Positions 51,291 through 61,242 of a stretch of DNA of 64,000 bases are shown in pieces. The notes under the pieces were generated by a model. The model did no database searches and had not been told where the DNA came from. It saw only the letters and a program-made list of their open reading frames with translations. Source of the DNA: Gari tellinella (Eukaryota > Mollusca > Bivalvia > Cardiida > Psammobiidae); NCBI GenBank assembly GCA_922989275.2, contig OV277863.1, positions 45,986,999-46,050,998 on the forward strand, read 5' to 3'. Numbering within the stretch: the stretch's first letter is position 1; every line of letters begins with the position of its first letter. The translations under genes and the position numbers were made by a program.

Positions 51291-51463
51291 AAAGTTTTTT
51301 ATTTATTTAAAATGGAGTAAAACTTGAACAGTTGGGTAAAATTCTAACTCGGGTTCGCTTTTGTACCTTTTTCTGTAAATTCAGTTTAATTCTAAAACTA
51401 GAGGTATGGAATATACCCTTACTTTAAAATTAATACTTACCTACTAATATATGAAATACATTT

Positions 51464-51540
51464 CGAGGGCTTGGTGCAAAACTATTGTAACTCCCTCACA
51501 CTTGTGAGGGAGTTACAATAGTTTTGCACCAAGCCTTCGA
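51464..51540. repeat. Near-perfect 74-base palindrome
   Basis: GGCTTGGTGCAAAACTATTG ... CAATAGTTTTGCACCAAGCC with centre CCCTCACACTTGTGAGGG. Only the two central bases and one outer position mismatch. It belongs to none of the MITE families. Confidence 0.9.
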
Positions 51541-51825
51541 TTTTGAAATATAGGTAAATCTATCTGCTGAAGCGAGTTGGATTGGTTGAACGGTGCTGTG
51601 TTCGAAATACCGGAATTATATTCTAATGACTAGTCACATCATAAGATTATGCGTAAAACTTAAAGGTGGAAACTTCCAAAATACAATGTTTCTATAGCCG
51701 TTTCATATATGGGTCCCTGTATTTTTGCGAATTTAACATTTGACCTTCAGCAGAATGAGTGGGACATTTACATGTTCCTATCTACAAACGTTATACACGT
51801 TTTACAACGCCGGCGTGCCACACAT

Positions 51826-52165
51826 CTTTATTTATAGATATGTGACGTCACGGCGTGGGAACCAGCGTTCTTGCTGTCATGACTCAGGTTACCGGCATGT
51901 TACCGTCAAGCTGTTGTGGACACTGACTCGATCTGTCTCTCTTTGTTAACACGTTAATTGCAAAATGTGCGGCGTTCGTAATTAATTCATATAGGTTGTT
52001 CTGTGTTACAGTGAAGGCATTTGAGATACGGACAGAGCGTCAAGAACGGATATACGTTAAGGATTAAAAAAATATTCTTGCATTAAATACAGAAAAGGAA
52101 GATATAATTATACTTTATTGGGGATAAATAACGTGAATTAGTAAAAAAAAGGGGAAAAAAGAAAC
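51826..52165 (+). promoter_or_regulatory. Possible promoter and 5' UTR of the secreted-protein gene
   Basis: A TTTATTTATAG run at about 51827 and a perfect CRE (TGACGTCA, 51843..51850) lie some 320 bases before the ATG at 52166. The leader just before the ATG is A-rich (GGGGAAAAAAGAAACATGG), with A at -3 and G at +4, a good start context. Transcription start is not visible. Confidence 0.3.
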
Positions 52166-52564
52166 ATGGCTGTAAAGCGGAAAGTTGGATTTTATTTCTT
52201 TGCTGTTGTGGCATCGCTTTTGTGTTCGTCTCATGCTATAGTGGATTTACCAGACGCTACTTCAGATTTTAAAGATTTCGTTAATGATGTTCACGAAGCC
52301 GCCGTAGATCCAATTAAAGACGCAATTGAAAATGCTGCAGAAAATATTCACGATCATTTGTCTGACGCTCACGATGCCCTGAACGAAGCAAGCGGTGATT
52401 TACTTGATCCGTATAAAGAACTCATGGAGATGTTTCATATAAGCAATGTACAGGAATTTACAGAAGAAATACTAGATAAAGTGATTGACAAGTTTATGGA
52501 CAGGTTCCACTGTGTTGATCTTTTCCGTCTTAATAAACGATCTGCACCATGTAAATCAACAATG
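52166..52564 (+). CDS. Secreted acidic protein, first coding exon
   Basis: 133 codons from an ATG in good context to a phase-0 splice donor, ATG|GTAAGC (intron from 52565); an in-frame stop follows in the intron. Residues 1-24 form a signal peptide: basic start (VKRK), hydrophobic run GFYFFAVVASLLC, and an SHA cleavage site before IVDLPD. The mature part is very acidic and helix-forming (about residues 30-110, many Asp/Glu/Ala/His), ending in DKFMDRFHC. A dibasic Lys124-Arg125 precedes SAPCK, so a propeptide may be removed there; Cys116 and Cys129 flank the site. Protein-like codon use and the lack of repeat sequence set it apart from its surroundings. The layout (acidic helical pro-region, KR, then Cys) is seen in secreted enzymes and peptide precursors, but I do not recognise the family. 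The downstream exons are not identified in the window. Confidence 0.7.
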
Positions 52565-52599
52565 GTAAGCTTTTTTGTTGTTAATTCTTAGCATGATTA

Positions 52600-52680
52600 C
52601 TTTCTAAACAGTAAATATCCTGATGAGGCACCTCGTAACGCTGCGTCTCATCAGGATCTTAACTGTTTGGCACTCTGACC
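52600..52680. repeat. Core palindrome in the first intron
   Basis: AAACAGTAAATATCCTGATGAG ... CTGCGTCTCATCAGGATCTTAACTG followed by TTTGGCACTCTGACC. Both arms carry the TGATGAG/CTCATCA variant. It lies 35 bases after the donor. Confidence 0.7.
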
Positions 52681-52799
52681 CTGTTTTGAAAAGAAATGTT
52701 GATAAATTTACATTAAGAACAGTGGCAGACGACAGTTGTTGTGGAAGAAAAAAAACAAGCATGCAAAGAATAAATCTCTATTGCCATTAAACACCTATT

Positions 52800-53070
52800 T
52801 ACAGTGGATAATCTGTTATTCTTTCCCGTTTAAACGCAAACGTACGCAAACGCAAAGCACTAAAACGTAGAAAAGAACAACTTTTGGACAATTCTGATAA
52901 TTCTTGTTTATCTTGGTGGCAAACAGTTTGGAGCCTGATCCGGAGCCTGGAGCCGGGAGCCTGGAGCCGGGTAACCCGGCGTCTGATCTGGCTCCAAACT
53001 GTTTGCGCTGCAAATAATAGTTTTAGCGTAAACGCGTTTTTTGGGAAAGAATAACACATTCTCCACTGTA
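52800..53070 (+). mobile_element. Family A MITE with rebuilt core
   Basis: TACAGTGGATAATCTG to ACATTCTCCACTGTA. The left half of the core is replaced: after GGAGCCTGATCC come repeats of GGAGCCTGGAGCCGG (about 52931..52969) before GTAACCCGGCGTCTGATC. The right half is normal. Confidence 0.93.
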
Positions 53071-53229
53071 TTCAAATTGGCAATTCCATTTTCAAATTTA
53101 GCCCTTTTTAACCACATAAGGTTGATTTTTACATCTCTGTCGGATAAGGATTCACATTGTTTTCAAATACTCTGGGTTAGGCAATGAAGGGGTTCAAAAC
53201 AACTTTTCCAGCATTCTGACAGATACATG

Positions 53230-53479
53230 TACAGTGGAGAATGTGTTATTCTTTCCCAATAAACGCGTTTACGCTAAAACTATTATTTACAGTGCAAACG
53301 TTTTGGAGCCAGATCAGACGCCGGGTAACCCGGCGTCTGATCAGGCTCCAAACTGTTTGCCACCAAGATAAACAAGAGTTATCAGAATTGTCCAAAGGTT
53401 GTACTTTTCTACGTTTTAGTGCTTTGCGTTTGCGTACGTTTGCGTTTAAACGGGAAAGAATAACAGATTCTCCACTGTA
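53230..53479 (-). mobile_element. Family A MITE, full length
   Basis: TACAGTGGAGAATGTG to GATTCTCCACTGTA, perfect core; 250 bp. Confidence 0.95.
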
Positions 53480-54066
53480 TTAGCGTAAATCAGGCTGATA
53501 GATAACGATCATTGCAAAGTAGATTCGTCGGTACTGATTAGAACAGGTAGCAACTGCGTGCATACAAAAATAATGCGTATAAGCTTTCTGAATTACCTTT
53601 GTCCTGTATTGAGCAGTCACATAGTATTACATATTACATGTACTTTTATAACACTCATTCAGCTATCGTTGGCCAAACATAAGTATTACTGTATATGTTT
53701 TTAAAGATCACAGTATCTGACGAACATAAATCTTTATTGTTTTGAATGTTATGAATTTAATTTCGTATTATGAGATCTTTTCGAACGTTTGATAAGTTTA
53801 TGTACGTACTTCAAGGCTAAAATGTGTCTAAATCAAAGCAATGCTGTCAAAGTTTGACAGGTGAATTGCCTGTCAAATCCAAATGGAAAAATAGGAGGCG
53901 GACAATATTAATGTGAACACTTTTCTAACCACATTGTCGTTGGCTGTAATACTGTCGCCTACTTACAAGTTCAAAACAAGTTTAAGTCGAACATATCCGT
54001 ATTCCAAAATAAAAACGTAGCTAAGCCACGCTGTAACCGTGAAATACGGAAGGGTTAACTTTAAGC
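53480..54066. other. Mostly unassigned; H-like start near the end
   Basis: CCGTATTCCAAAATAAAAACG and ACCGTGAAATACGGAAG (53995..54050) form the inner foldback of family H. CTTTCTGAATTACCTTTGTCC near 53585 is an E-core fragment. Confidence 0.4.
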
Positions 54067-54286
54067 TTTTAACCCTAGTCACGCATATATGCGTCGTTTG
54101 CAAACAGTGTACATGTGAGGAGTACACTTGTCCTATGCAAACAGTGTTAAGGAGCCCTTGTATCAGGGTCGACACTGTTTGTCATTTTGACATATACTGT
54201 AAAAATCATCCCTAAAAAGAAAACATGGACTTGACTTAATAATAAACTAGTATTGTCCATTTGAGGTTTCAGCGAGGAAACGGTTA
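54067..54286 (+). mobile_element. Family D MITE, possibly inside H
   Basis: TTAACCCTAGTCACGC, AGTGTACATGTGAGGAGTACACT, CCTATGCAAACAGTG, worn core, GACACTGTTTGTCATTTTGAC, CATTTGAGGTTTCAGCG and GGTTAA. H-like sequence lies on both sides (53995.. and 54300..54376), suggesting nesting. Confidence 0.75.
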
Positions 54287-54524
54287 AACGAGCTTAAAAT
54301 ATTGAAATTAAACAGTAGAAATACGGGTAAGTTCGACTAAAGCGAGTTCGAGAAACCGAAGTGCGACTGCTGTATTTTATTGTTGACAGTATTAGGTTTG
54401 TTTTCAGGGTTGAATTTGTCAGCACCACCCACCTTTCAGTATATATTGACATGGAAGACAATTAATGACAACTTGATATATAGCTTCATCACGGGTACAC
54501 GTGAACGCGACTCCAAGACTCCGT

Positions 54525-54768
54525 TTACAGGAGGAGACGTTATTATTTCCCCATTTAGACGAAACTAAACCGAAATCGCTATGCAATTAAGTTAAGAAAA
54601 CGACAACTTTTTAGAATTCTTACCATATATTTTGATCTTAGTGGCAAACAGTTTGAAACCTGATCAGACGAATTTTTGGCGTCTTATCTAAACTCTAAAC
54701 ATTTTTGTATATTTGTTATTGCTTTAGCATAAACGCGTTAATTGGACTAGAAGAACGTCTTCTTCAAT
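54525..54768 (+). repeat. Worn family A MITE, older subtype
   Basis: ACAGGAGGAGACGTTATTAT, TTTCCCCATTTAGACG, GTGGCAAACAGTTTGAAACC, half core, TTTAGCATAAACGCGTTAATTGG, TTCTTCAATGT. Confidence 0.7.
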
Positions 54769-54776
54769 GTGCAATG

Positions 54777-54961
54777 TACAGTGGAGAATCTGTTATTCTT
54801 TCCCGTTTAAACGCAAACGTACGCAAACGCAAATCACTAAAACGTAGAAAAGAACAACTTTTGGACAATTCTGATAATTCTTTTCTACGTTTTAGTGCTT
54901 TGAGGTACGTACGTTTGCGTTTAAACGGGAAAGAATACAATGTAACAGATTCTCCACTGTA
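54777..54961. mobile_element. Family A hairpin made of two left arms
   Basis: TACAGTGGAGAATCTG, GTTTAAACGCAAACGTACGC and GTAGAAAAGAACAAC run to GATAATTC, then the same arm returns inverted: TTTTCTACGTTTTAGTGC, GTACGTTTGCGTTTAAACGG, ACAGATTCTCCACTGTA. The core and the whole right arm (GCGTAAACGCG) are absent. Confidence 0.88.
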
Positions 54962-55000
54962 TGTTAAGAGAGAAACTTGTTTCCGAAAGTAATACTATAA

Positions 55001-55195
55001 TACAGTTGAGAAGATTCTTTTGCGTTTAAACGAAACTACATGTAAATGCAAACGCAGTGCAGTAAAATGGAGAAAATAGCATACGTCCAAAGAAGGACAT
55101 TTCTGCATTTGCTCTCTGTGTTTGCAATTAGTTTCGTTTCAAAGGGGGGGGGGGGGGGGAAGAGAAAAACGTCTTCTACACTGTGTACCTACATT
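55001..55195. repeat. Older family A hairpin with G tract
   Basis: TACAGTTGAGAAGATTC, AACGCAGTGCAGTAAAATGG on the left; CATTTCTGCATTTGC, GTTTCGTTTC, 16 G in a row (55144..55159) and CGTCTTCTACACTGTG on the right. It seems to have left-type sequence on both sides, like its neighbour at 54777, but is worn. Confidence 0.6.
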
Positions 55196-55199
55196 GTAC

Positions 55200-55590
55200 T
55201 TAGAATGTTTGCACGTTTTAGTACAATTGCTTTTACAACCCGGCAATAGAAGAAGCGTTTTCGGAATTTTACGACATCACCAGCAAGACGTAACTTGTTT
55301 GCATCGTAATAGCGGAAACAAACTGTGTCTTGGTCCATTTTAATGATGCTACATGTATATGGCCACAGTGTGTATATAGTTAAAAAATTCAGATCTAACC
55401 AAAACAATTATATTTCGAACAGGAATGAACGAAAAATCGTTTAATGTCGACATCGCTTTTGTGAAAGCAGACTCTAATCGAGGTCCTCACATTGTGTAGT
55501 GTATTCCCTATACATAGTTCATACTTATAAAACAGAGAAGCGTACTTGAAAAAGTCTAGTTTTTACGGTTTCTTACTTACAAATCTGATT
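55200..55590. other. Unassigned stretch
   Basis: A minus-strand open frame (55189..55407) reads protein-like for about 30 residues but lacks a clear donor; not called as a gene. Confidence 0.35.
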
Positions 55591-55690
55591 GCTTAAACAA
55601 GATGAAAGTAGGATAGGAAGCTCGTGAAAACGTTCTCTTTTCTTTCGTCTTGCTTTAAGCTAGCACCTGTCATTAACACGACCATTACGT
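55590..55690. repeat. E-class core remnant
   Basis: GATTGCTTAAACAAGATGAAAG and CTTTCGTCTTGCTTTAAGC partners with GGAAGCTCGTG ... CGTTCTC centre and CACCTGTC. Confidence 0.6.
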
Positions 55691-55934
55691 ATTTGTTATA
55701 ACGGGACTTGTATTTGTGGAGTACCTGACATTGGTGACATGTTTATAAAACGTGCGTGAACGTCTAACGCTAATTAAACATGTAGCACATGACGTAAATG
55801 GCCGTAGGCTATTCGTAACATACTGCCTAATGTTGTTTGTTTCACGTTAGAGCATCCGGGTCGTCGCTTCAGAAAAAAATGAATACAGCAAACCTTCTTC
55901 ACAGCGACGTCTTGTTTCCCTGCATTGTGTTTAA

Positions 55935-56137
55935 CATTTTCACTCTCAGTGACACCATAATTTAAAGTGCGTTTGCCAACAGTTTGGATCCTGATCAGAT
56001 GCCGCGGAACGCTGCGTCTGATCAGGATCCAAACTGTTTGACACTCGTTTCGAATTTCGTCAGTCATATTGCATTAAATCTAACTTGTAGACAACAATGT
56101 TGTAATAACAGACAACACTAAAGCAGTGAAGGGGTAA
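55935..56137 (+). mobile_element. Family N MITE
   Basis: TTCACTCTCAGTGACACC, AAAGTGCGTTTGCCAACAG, GGATCCTGATCAGATGCCGCG / CTGCGTCTGATCAGGATCC, GACACTCGTTTCG, TAAATCTAACTTG, AGACAACA..., AGCAGTGAAGGGGTAAAAC. Ends near-TTAA. Confidence 0.75.
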
Positions 56138-56178
56138 AACTATCTCGACAAATTTGAACACGAACGGGTTAAACCCTT

Positions 56179-56392
56179 TACAGTGGTGAATCTGTTATTC
56201 TTTCCCGTTTAAACGCAAACGTACGCAAACGCAAAGCACTAAAACCTTGTTTATCTTGGTGGCAAACAGTTTGGAGCCTGATCAGACGCCGGGTTACCCG
56301 GCGTCTGATCTGGCTTCAAACTGTTTGCACTGCAAATAATAGTTTAAGCGTAAACGCGTTTATTGGGAAAGAATAACAGATTCTCCACTGTA
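56179..56392 (+). mobile_element. Family A MITE, short left arm
   Basis: TACAGTGGTGAATCTG to GATTCTCCACTGTA. The left arm has lost about 36 bases (ACTAAAACC joins CTTGTTTATCTTGG). Core perfect. Confidence 0.93.
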
Positions 56393-56690
56393 CCCCATTG
56401 TCTGTTTCCGGTTTTGAAAACAGGTGATCACTTAAAGCAGACTGAAAGCAAAGCAGAATGCGCTTTGACTCATTCACCCTCGAAACATTTAAAGGACACT
56501 TCAATTTTGTAATAAAGCCTATTCCGTATTTGACTATTTAGGAATGTTTTTACATATATTTTGTAAAAACAATGTAGACACTGATCATAGGACTCATTTA
56601 GAAGCAATTTCATATGGACCTACACTGTTTGCATAGGACATAATATGTACTCTTAAAAAATGAGGGGGTATTCTCATCGCTAGTGCTGAA
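56393..56690. repeat. Family F fragment then worn D
   Basis: CCCATTGTCTGTTTCCGG ... AAAGCAGAATGCGC (56393..56466) is the left-inner part of F. From 56467, GACTCATTCACCCTCG, ACACTGATCATAGGACTC and CCTACACTGTTTGCATAGG follow the D order. Confidence 0.6.
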
Positions 56691-56738
56691 TGGACTAAGG
56701 CAAATACTGCTGAACCCTTTCATGATCAAACTAATCGT

Positions 56739-56900
56739 GAGATGTTTACCCATTCACCGCCATATTGTCGTCTGCTTCAATATTACTGTCTGCAATATCG
56801 TTTCAACGTTAGATTTAAGGCAGTATAACTGACGTAATTCCAAAACAAGTGACAAACAGTTTTGATTATGATCAGACGCCGCGTTACGCACATTCATGAC
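56739..56900 (-). repeat. Family N MITE, cut at the core
   Basis: TTTACCCATTCACCGCC, ATTGTCGTCTGCTTC, TTAAGGCAGTATAACTGACG, AAGTGACAAACAGTTTTGATT and GATCAGACGCCGCGTTACGC; it stops at the palindrome centre. Confidence 0.7.
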
Positions 56901-57005
56901 TGTATAATTTGGAACTGTTTTCTTCAGTAGAGGAATGAAAAAAGGCGTAAAATGCCTATCTATGGAGAAACAGGCTATTTAAAAAATATGTTTTTGGCTC
57001 GGTGA

Positions 57006-57256
57006 TACAGTGGAGAAAACGTTATTCTTTCCTAATAAACGCGTTTACGCTAAAATTGTTATTTCCAATTCAAACCGTTTGGAGCCAGATCAGACGCCGG
57101 GTGACCCGGCGTCTGACCAGGCTCCAAACTGTTTGCCACTCAGATTAAAACGAATACTCAGATTTATTAAAAAGTTGTCATTTTATACGTTTAAATGCTT
57201 TGCGTTTGCGTTTCGTTTGCGCTTAAACGGGAAAGAATAACGTTTTCTCCACTGTA
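57006..57256 (-). mobile_element. Family A MITE, older subtype, full length
   Basis: TACAGTGGAGAAAACG to GTTTTCTCCACTGTA; GTTTCGTTTGCG spacer; core GACGCCGGGTGACCCGGCGTC. Confidence 0.93.
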
Positions 57257-57499
57257 TGCTGTAGTCTCTAGGTACATGAAGGCAGTTGCTGAGATACTTT
57301 TAGCATTGAACTTTTATGTAATATCGAACGAATGACGAGAATTAAAACACATTTAGCTACATTGCTTAACGTTACTCCATTGGTGCCTGGATAGTGCAAT
57401 TAACTCTATATGTGTACTTGCTGGAAGATTTCAGTCTATACAATGGTGATAAAAAGACTTTGTTCTGTATTTGTCCATACATCAGAACATTTCATATGA
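57257..57499. other. Unassigned stretch
   Basis: Nothing recognised. Confidence 0.35.
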
Positions 57500-57575
57500 A
57501 ATAACAAACAGTGCAGACCCTGATTAGACGCCGCGTAACGCGGTATCTTATCAGAGTCTATAATGTTTGTCAATT
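57500..57575. repeat. Core palindrome, D arms with C centre
   Basis: CAAACAGTGCAGACCCTGATT, AGACGCCGCGTAACGCGGTATC, AGAGTCTATAATGTTTGTC: D-type outer arms with the GACGCCGCG centre, as at 36225. Confidence 0.7.
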
Positions 57576-57729
57576 TCCTATTTAGCAAACCCTAGGCTTA
57601 AATTGGTAAACTAATTAGAATGTCAGCCAAGTCGCAAATAGTTTCCAAATGTTAGAATTAGCTTCTTGTTAAAATTATATATAGTCATTATAAGGTCGAA
57701 TGTTTCTAAAAGTATGAAGTGAAACCTTA

Positions 57730-58040
57730 TACTAAATAGTCATTCAATAAAACAGTTGCAATCATAACTCAAATGAAGTAAAGTATGTAGTTGTAATCTC
57801 TGTTCGGAGTTATTAAAGCAGTTGTAATCAGTTTTTATTCCACTTTGGTTGTCACCATTCCTCAAAAGAAGTACTAATAAAGAACATGTACATGTAGTTG
57901 TAATCGCTCCCTCGAATGAATTAAAGTAGTTGTAATCATTCCTGCAAATAAAGTAATACATTTGTTACCATTCTTTAATTTGAATAATACAGGTGTAATA
58001 TTTCTTCCAAGTAAAACACTTGTTATTTCGCCTTGTATTA
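57730..58040. repeat. Degenerate AGTTGTAATC tandem repeat
   Basis: GTAGTTGTAATC-type motifs recur near 57750, 57787, 57820, 57893 and 57927, each followed by a TCC/TCG and (A)ATGAA(T)TAAAG-like tail. A short-period, strongly diverged array. Confidence 0.6.
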
Positions 58041-58150
58041 AGATACTTTAGATATTTATGTTGCTTGAATTAATTAAAAACAATAGCAATCCTTTCTCGA
58101 ACTATCAAGCATTTCGTATTACAATGTATTTTCTTTTTCAATGCGGATAA

Positions 58151-58366
58151 CTAACACATTCAACCCTAACGACAAGTAAACTTGAAGTGTACACTTGTCC
58201 AACGTAGTGTATATTCAGATCAGAGGACTCATAAATGAGTCTGCACTGTCTATAATATTGCAATATACTACAGAAACAACACTTAATAGTCAAACATCTA
58301 TTAGACAGTCTGACCTTATTTGAAACTGAAATTGTTCATTCCAAGGTTCAGAGGCGAATGTGTTAA
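58151..58366 (+). mobile_element. Family D MITE abutting N
   Basis: CTAACACATTCAACCC, GAAGTGTACACTTGTCC, worn core AGAGGACTCATAAATGAGTC, CTTAATAGTC, CATTCCAAGGTTCAGAGG, then GTGTTAA. The right TTAA is shared with the next element. Confidence 0.75.
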
Positions 58367-58568
58367 TCCTCTCACTCTCAATGACGCCTTAAAGCGCATT
58401 TGCAAACAGTTTGAGCCTTATCAGACGCCGCGTCACGCGGCGTCAGGACCCAAACTGTTTGACACTCTTATCCATGTTTATTAAGTCATATAACCTTAAA
58501 TCTAACTTTGAAACGTCTTGCAGACAACAATATTGATTCAGACGACAATAAAGCGGTGAAGGAGTAAA
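58363..58568 (+). mobile_element. Family N MITE abutting D
   Basis: TTAATCCTCTCACTCTC, AATGACGCCTTAAAGCGC, CAAACAGTTTGAGCC, GACGCCGCGTCACGCGGCGTC, a shortened right arm (AGGACCCAAACTG), GACACTCTTATCC, GACGACAATAAAGC and GGTGAAGGAGTAAAA. Confidence 0.78.
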
Positions 58569-58639
58569 AATCTCCCGAATTAAAGATCATGAAAGGGTTA
58601 AAAGCGGTGTGTAGGTTATGTCGATATAGTAGTGGTCTT

Positions 58640-59417
58640 TACAGAAAGTGAATACCCTCATCAAACGCCGAAAATTGGAAAACGAGTCATTCTGTCTTTT
58701 CTATGTTGGTCTGCATTAAAATATTCCAACGGAAACTGTAGACAGAACAGCCTGATACAGATCACGCCTTTTCGACGGGTAGTGATCTAGGTCTATACTG
58801 TTAACAATGCTCAAGGACCAATTTCATAATGACATTGATTAATTACTGATGTAGCTGTTTTGATTTATAAACAGTAACCACATATATATTTTCACAGTTA
58901 TAGCTTGTGAAGCTACTGTCGAACTCGTGTTTAGAGGTCATTTAATAATCATTTATTTAGTTCTCTGAAGACAGATAATATGTGCAGGACAAAAATAATA
59001 CAGAAAGCTTTTGTAGGATATTTCTGCATTGTTATTGTTCTACATTGAACTACAATGTTCCAATGACTTCCAGCGGGTTGAACGGTCTTTTGATAAAGTT
59101 TGATGGTATCATACATCAGAATCATCCTACCCTCAATGATTTATTTAGACATTCATAAACGATAAATAATAAAAGCTTTAATTCATTGTACTATAGTTGA
59201 GTTGACAACTCGGTATATAAGAGTACCGGTATGTTCTTCTGATCCGATTTCAAAACAATTGAAGTAGTGGACTTGTGAATATTTCATACAGAAATTACAC
59301 ACAGGTTATCTTGCCAACAGTTAAAATCTTGGGAATAATATTAAGACTGAATATTTAACTATCCGAGTCCCATTTTATATATTATTTCTTCACGGTAGCT
59401 ACTCTAGGCTCGAACTG
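58640..59417. other. Mostly unassigned, with two worn cores
   Basis: GAAACTGTAGACAGAACAGC ... GGTAGTGATCTAGGTCTATACTG near 58735..58800 and an E-type stem ATACAGAAAGCTTTTGTAGG ... TTTCTGCATTG near 58998..59035. No exons. Confidence 0.4.
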
Positions 59418-59656
59418 TCAACCCCTTTAATGATCAAATTTATGGTGAGATTTTTCACAGTCATATTGTCGTCTGCATCAATAGTGTTGTCTGCAATACA
59501 GTTTCGAAGTGATATTAAAGGCAGAATATCTGACATATTTTAAAACAAATTGCAAACAGTTTTGATCCTGATCAGACGCCGCGTTACGCGGCGTTTGATC
59601 AGGATCACAACTGTTTGCAAATGCGCTTTATGACGCCATTGAGTGTGAAAGGGTTA
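59418..59656 (-). mobile_element. Family N MITE (reference copy)
   Basis: TCAACCCCTTTAATGATC to CATTGAGTGTGAAAGGGTTAA. TATTGTCGTCTGCATC, AAAGGCAGAATATCTGAC, TTGCAAACAGTTTTGATCC, GACGCCGCGTTACGCGGCGTT, CACAACTGTTTGCAAATGCGC. Longer left arm than family C. Confidence 0.82.
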
Positions 59657-59985
59657 ACATTTCTAACTATGTACTCTTTAACGAAACATTCCGTGCAATC
59701 ATAATAACAGAGTCTGACGCATGACATGAGTACAGAAAAGAAAAACAACCAATGAGATTGACATGGCAGTAAATTAATCTGATGATCTGTTTGGTACACA
59801 TTGGGAGAATGTCATTCGTGATCAAGGTGTGCTAAATACAGGTTTAGATTGATTAATAGTTGTTACGCACCTATCTACGACGTCAGTGCGGTATCCTTTA
59901 GCCATAAACAATGTTTCATCAGTTTGTGACTATAGTATCTACAAAACATTGCATATGTACCAGATTTATTACAACTTAAAAATGA
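59657..59985. other. Unassigned stretch
   Basis: Nothing recognised. Confidence 0.35.
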
Positions 59986-60110
59986 TGAAATTCAAATTCT
60001 AATGCAAAACAGTTTTGATCCCGATCAGACGCCGAGTCACTCGGCGTCTGATCAAGATCTAAACTGTTTTGTAATTGACAGATGGGTACTGGCAGTAAAG
60101 GATACACTAG
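59986..60110. repeat. Family C core and right arm
   Basis: GCAAAACAGTTTTGATCCCG, GACGCCGAGTCACTCGGCGTC, AAGATCTAAACTGTTTTG, GGGTACTGGCAGTAAAGG. The left arm is lost. The centre carries matching GAG/CTC in place of GCG/CGC. Confidence 0.65.
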
Positions 60111-60359
60111 AATTGACATATGTAAACACAGTGTCTGGTTTATGACAGTAACTGTGTGTACCTTCATTGTTTTAGTGACAACAGGAGATCAAAATAGAAA
60201 AAAGTAAAGTATATCACGTGATCAAGATCTATACATCAGCTTCCGTACATTTTGGGCAAAGGTTGTCCCCCCCCCCCTCCTTAACCCGACGCATTTCAAT
60301 ACGATGCACAAAATAACAATATTTTCATAGAGTTTGCGACCTATGCCTATCTAAGTGAA

Positions 60360-61020
60360 AAAACAGTTTGGAGTCTGACCAGGCGCCGGGTTTTCAATGG
60401 ATGTTGACATTAAAATGAATGTGTAGTAAAATGGGCATAACAATTGAAATATATTTATGACAGAGTTATGGGTCTTGTGTCATTTTATGTTGGTAGTCAG
60501 GATGGAGAATAAATTCAACTTTTAACTTAATCCGTTTAGAAATGTTATAACAGATGTAATATTGACAGTAAAATAAATAAGTACATGTAGGCGAAAAGAG
60601 CATATTTCAAGGCTTGAAATATTAAAAAAAGAATTATGAGACTTGTCGATGTACATAGGTCAAATGATACTGAATACTGAGTGAAGTTTAAAATTGAATG
60701 TGTTAAAAAAACACACACAACAAATTACAATTCTAAAGAAAGTCTAAGTGCAAATTTTAGATATTCTGAATTCTAAGAGGCATAATTCGTAAAAGATTAG
60801 TGACAGGGCTTTATATCATGTGTTATTTCCTTTGGGTTGTGATGAAAATAAACCAATGTTTAATATAATCAATTCTGAAATTATAAAAGACCAACAATAT
60901 TCGGATTTGTCTGGAACACTGACTCCAGAAAAAAGTATTTTTTAATTAATGTTGATTACAAAATAACGATATCTTTATCTGTATGTTCCTACAAGTAATG
61001 GAGACACTTTCCTGTTAATT
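60360..61020. other. Unassigned stretch with half A core
   Basis: AAACAGTTTGGAGTCTGACC, AGGCGCCGGGTTTTC (60363..60394) is half an A core. No other feature is seen; an 11-C run lies just before at 60267..60277. Confidence 0.4.
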
Positions 61021-61242
61021 TTAATACCTTCACTGCCGTGACGTTTATCTGATCTAGACTATTTTCGTCCGCTTGTATTTCTCAAATTTAATTGTTCGGC
61101 AAATTAATTGAAGTAATATCATAACGAGTGTCAAAACAGTTTGGATCCTGATCAGACATCGAGTTACTCGACGTCTGGTCAGGATCCAAAATGTTTTTAA
61201 ATAACCATAGTACTCGAGGGGTAAGGCAGTAAAAGGGGCTAT
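61021..61242 (+). mobile_element. Family C MITE
   Basis: TTAATACCTTCACTGCCGTG, TTTTCGTCCGCTTG, GAGTGTCAAAACAGTTTGGATCC, GACATCGAGTTACTCGACGTC, AGGATCCAAAATG, GGGGTAAGGCAGTAAAAGGGG. The centre shows paired GAG/CTC changes; the right TTAA is lost. Confidence 0.85.

Noticed and set aside
51740..51949. Open frame upstream of the secreted-protein gene
   Set aside because: It is out of context with the downstream ATG and lacks a signal or domain; more likely promoter or 5' region.
55189..55407. Minus-strand open frame with a Met-Asp-Gln-Asp start and about 40 protein-like residues
   Set aside because: No convincing donor or acceptor, no recognised domain, and it runs into family A-like repeat sequence.
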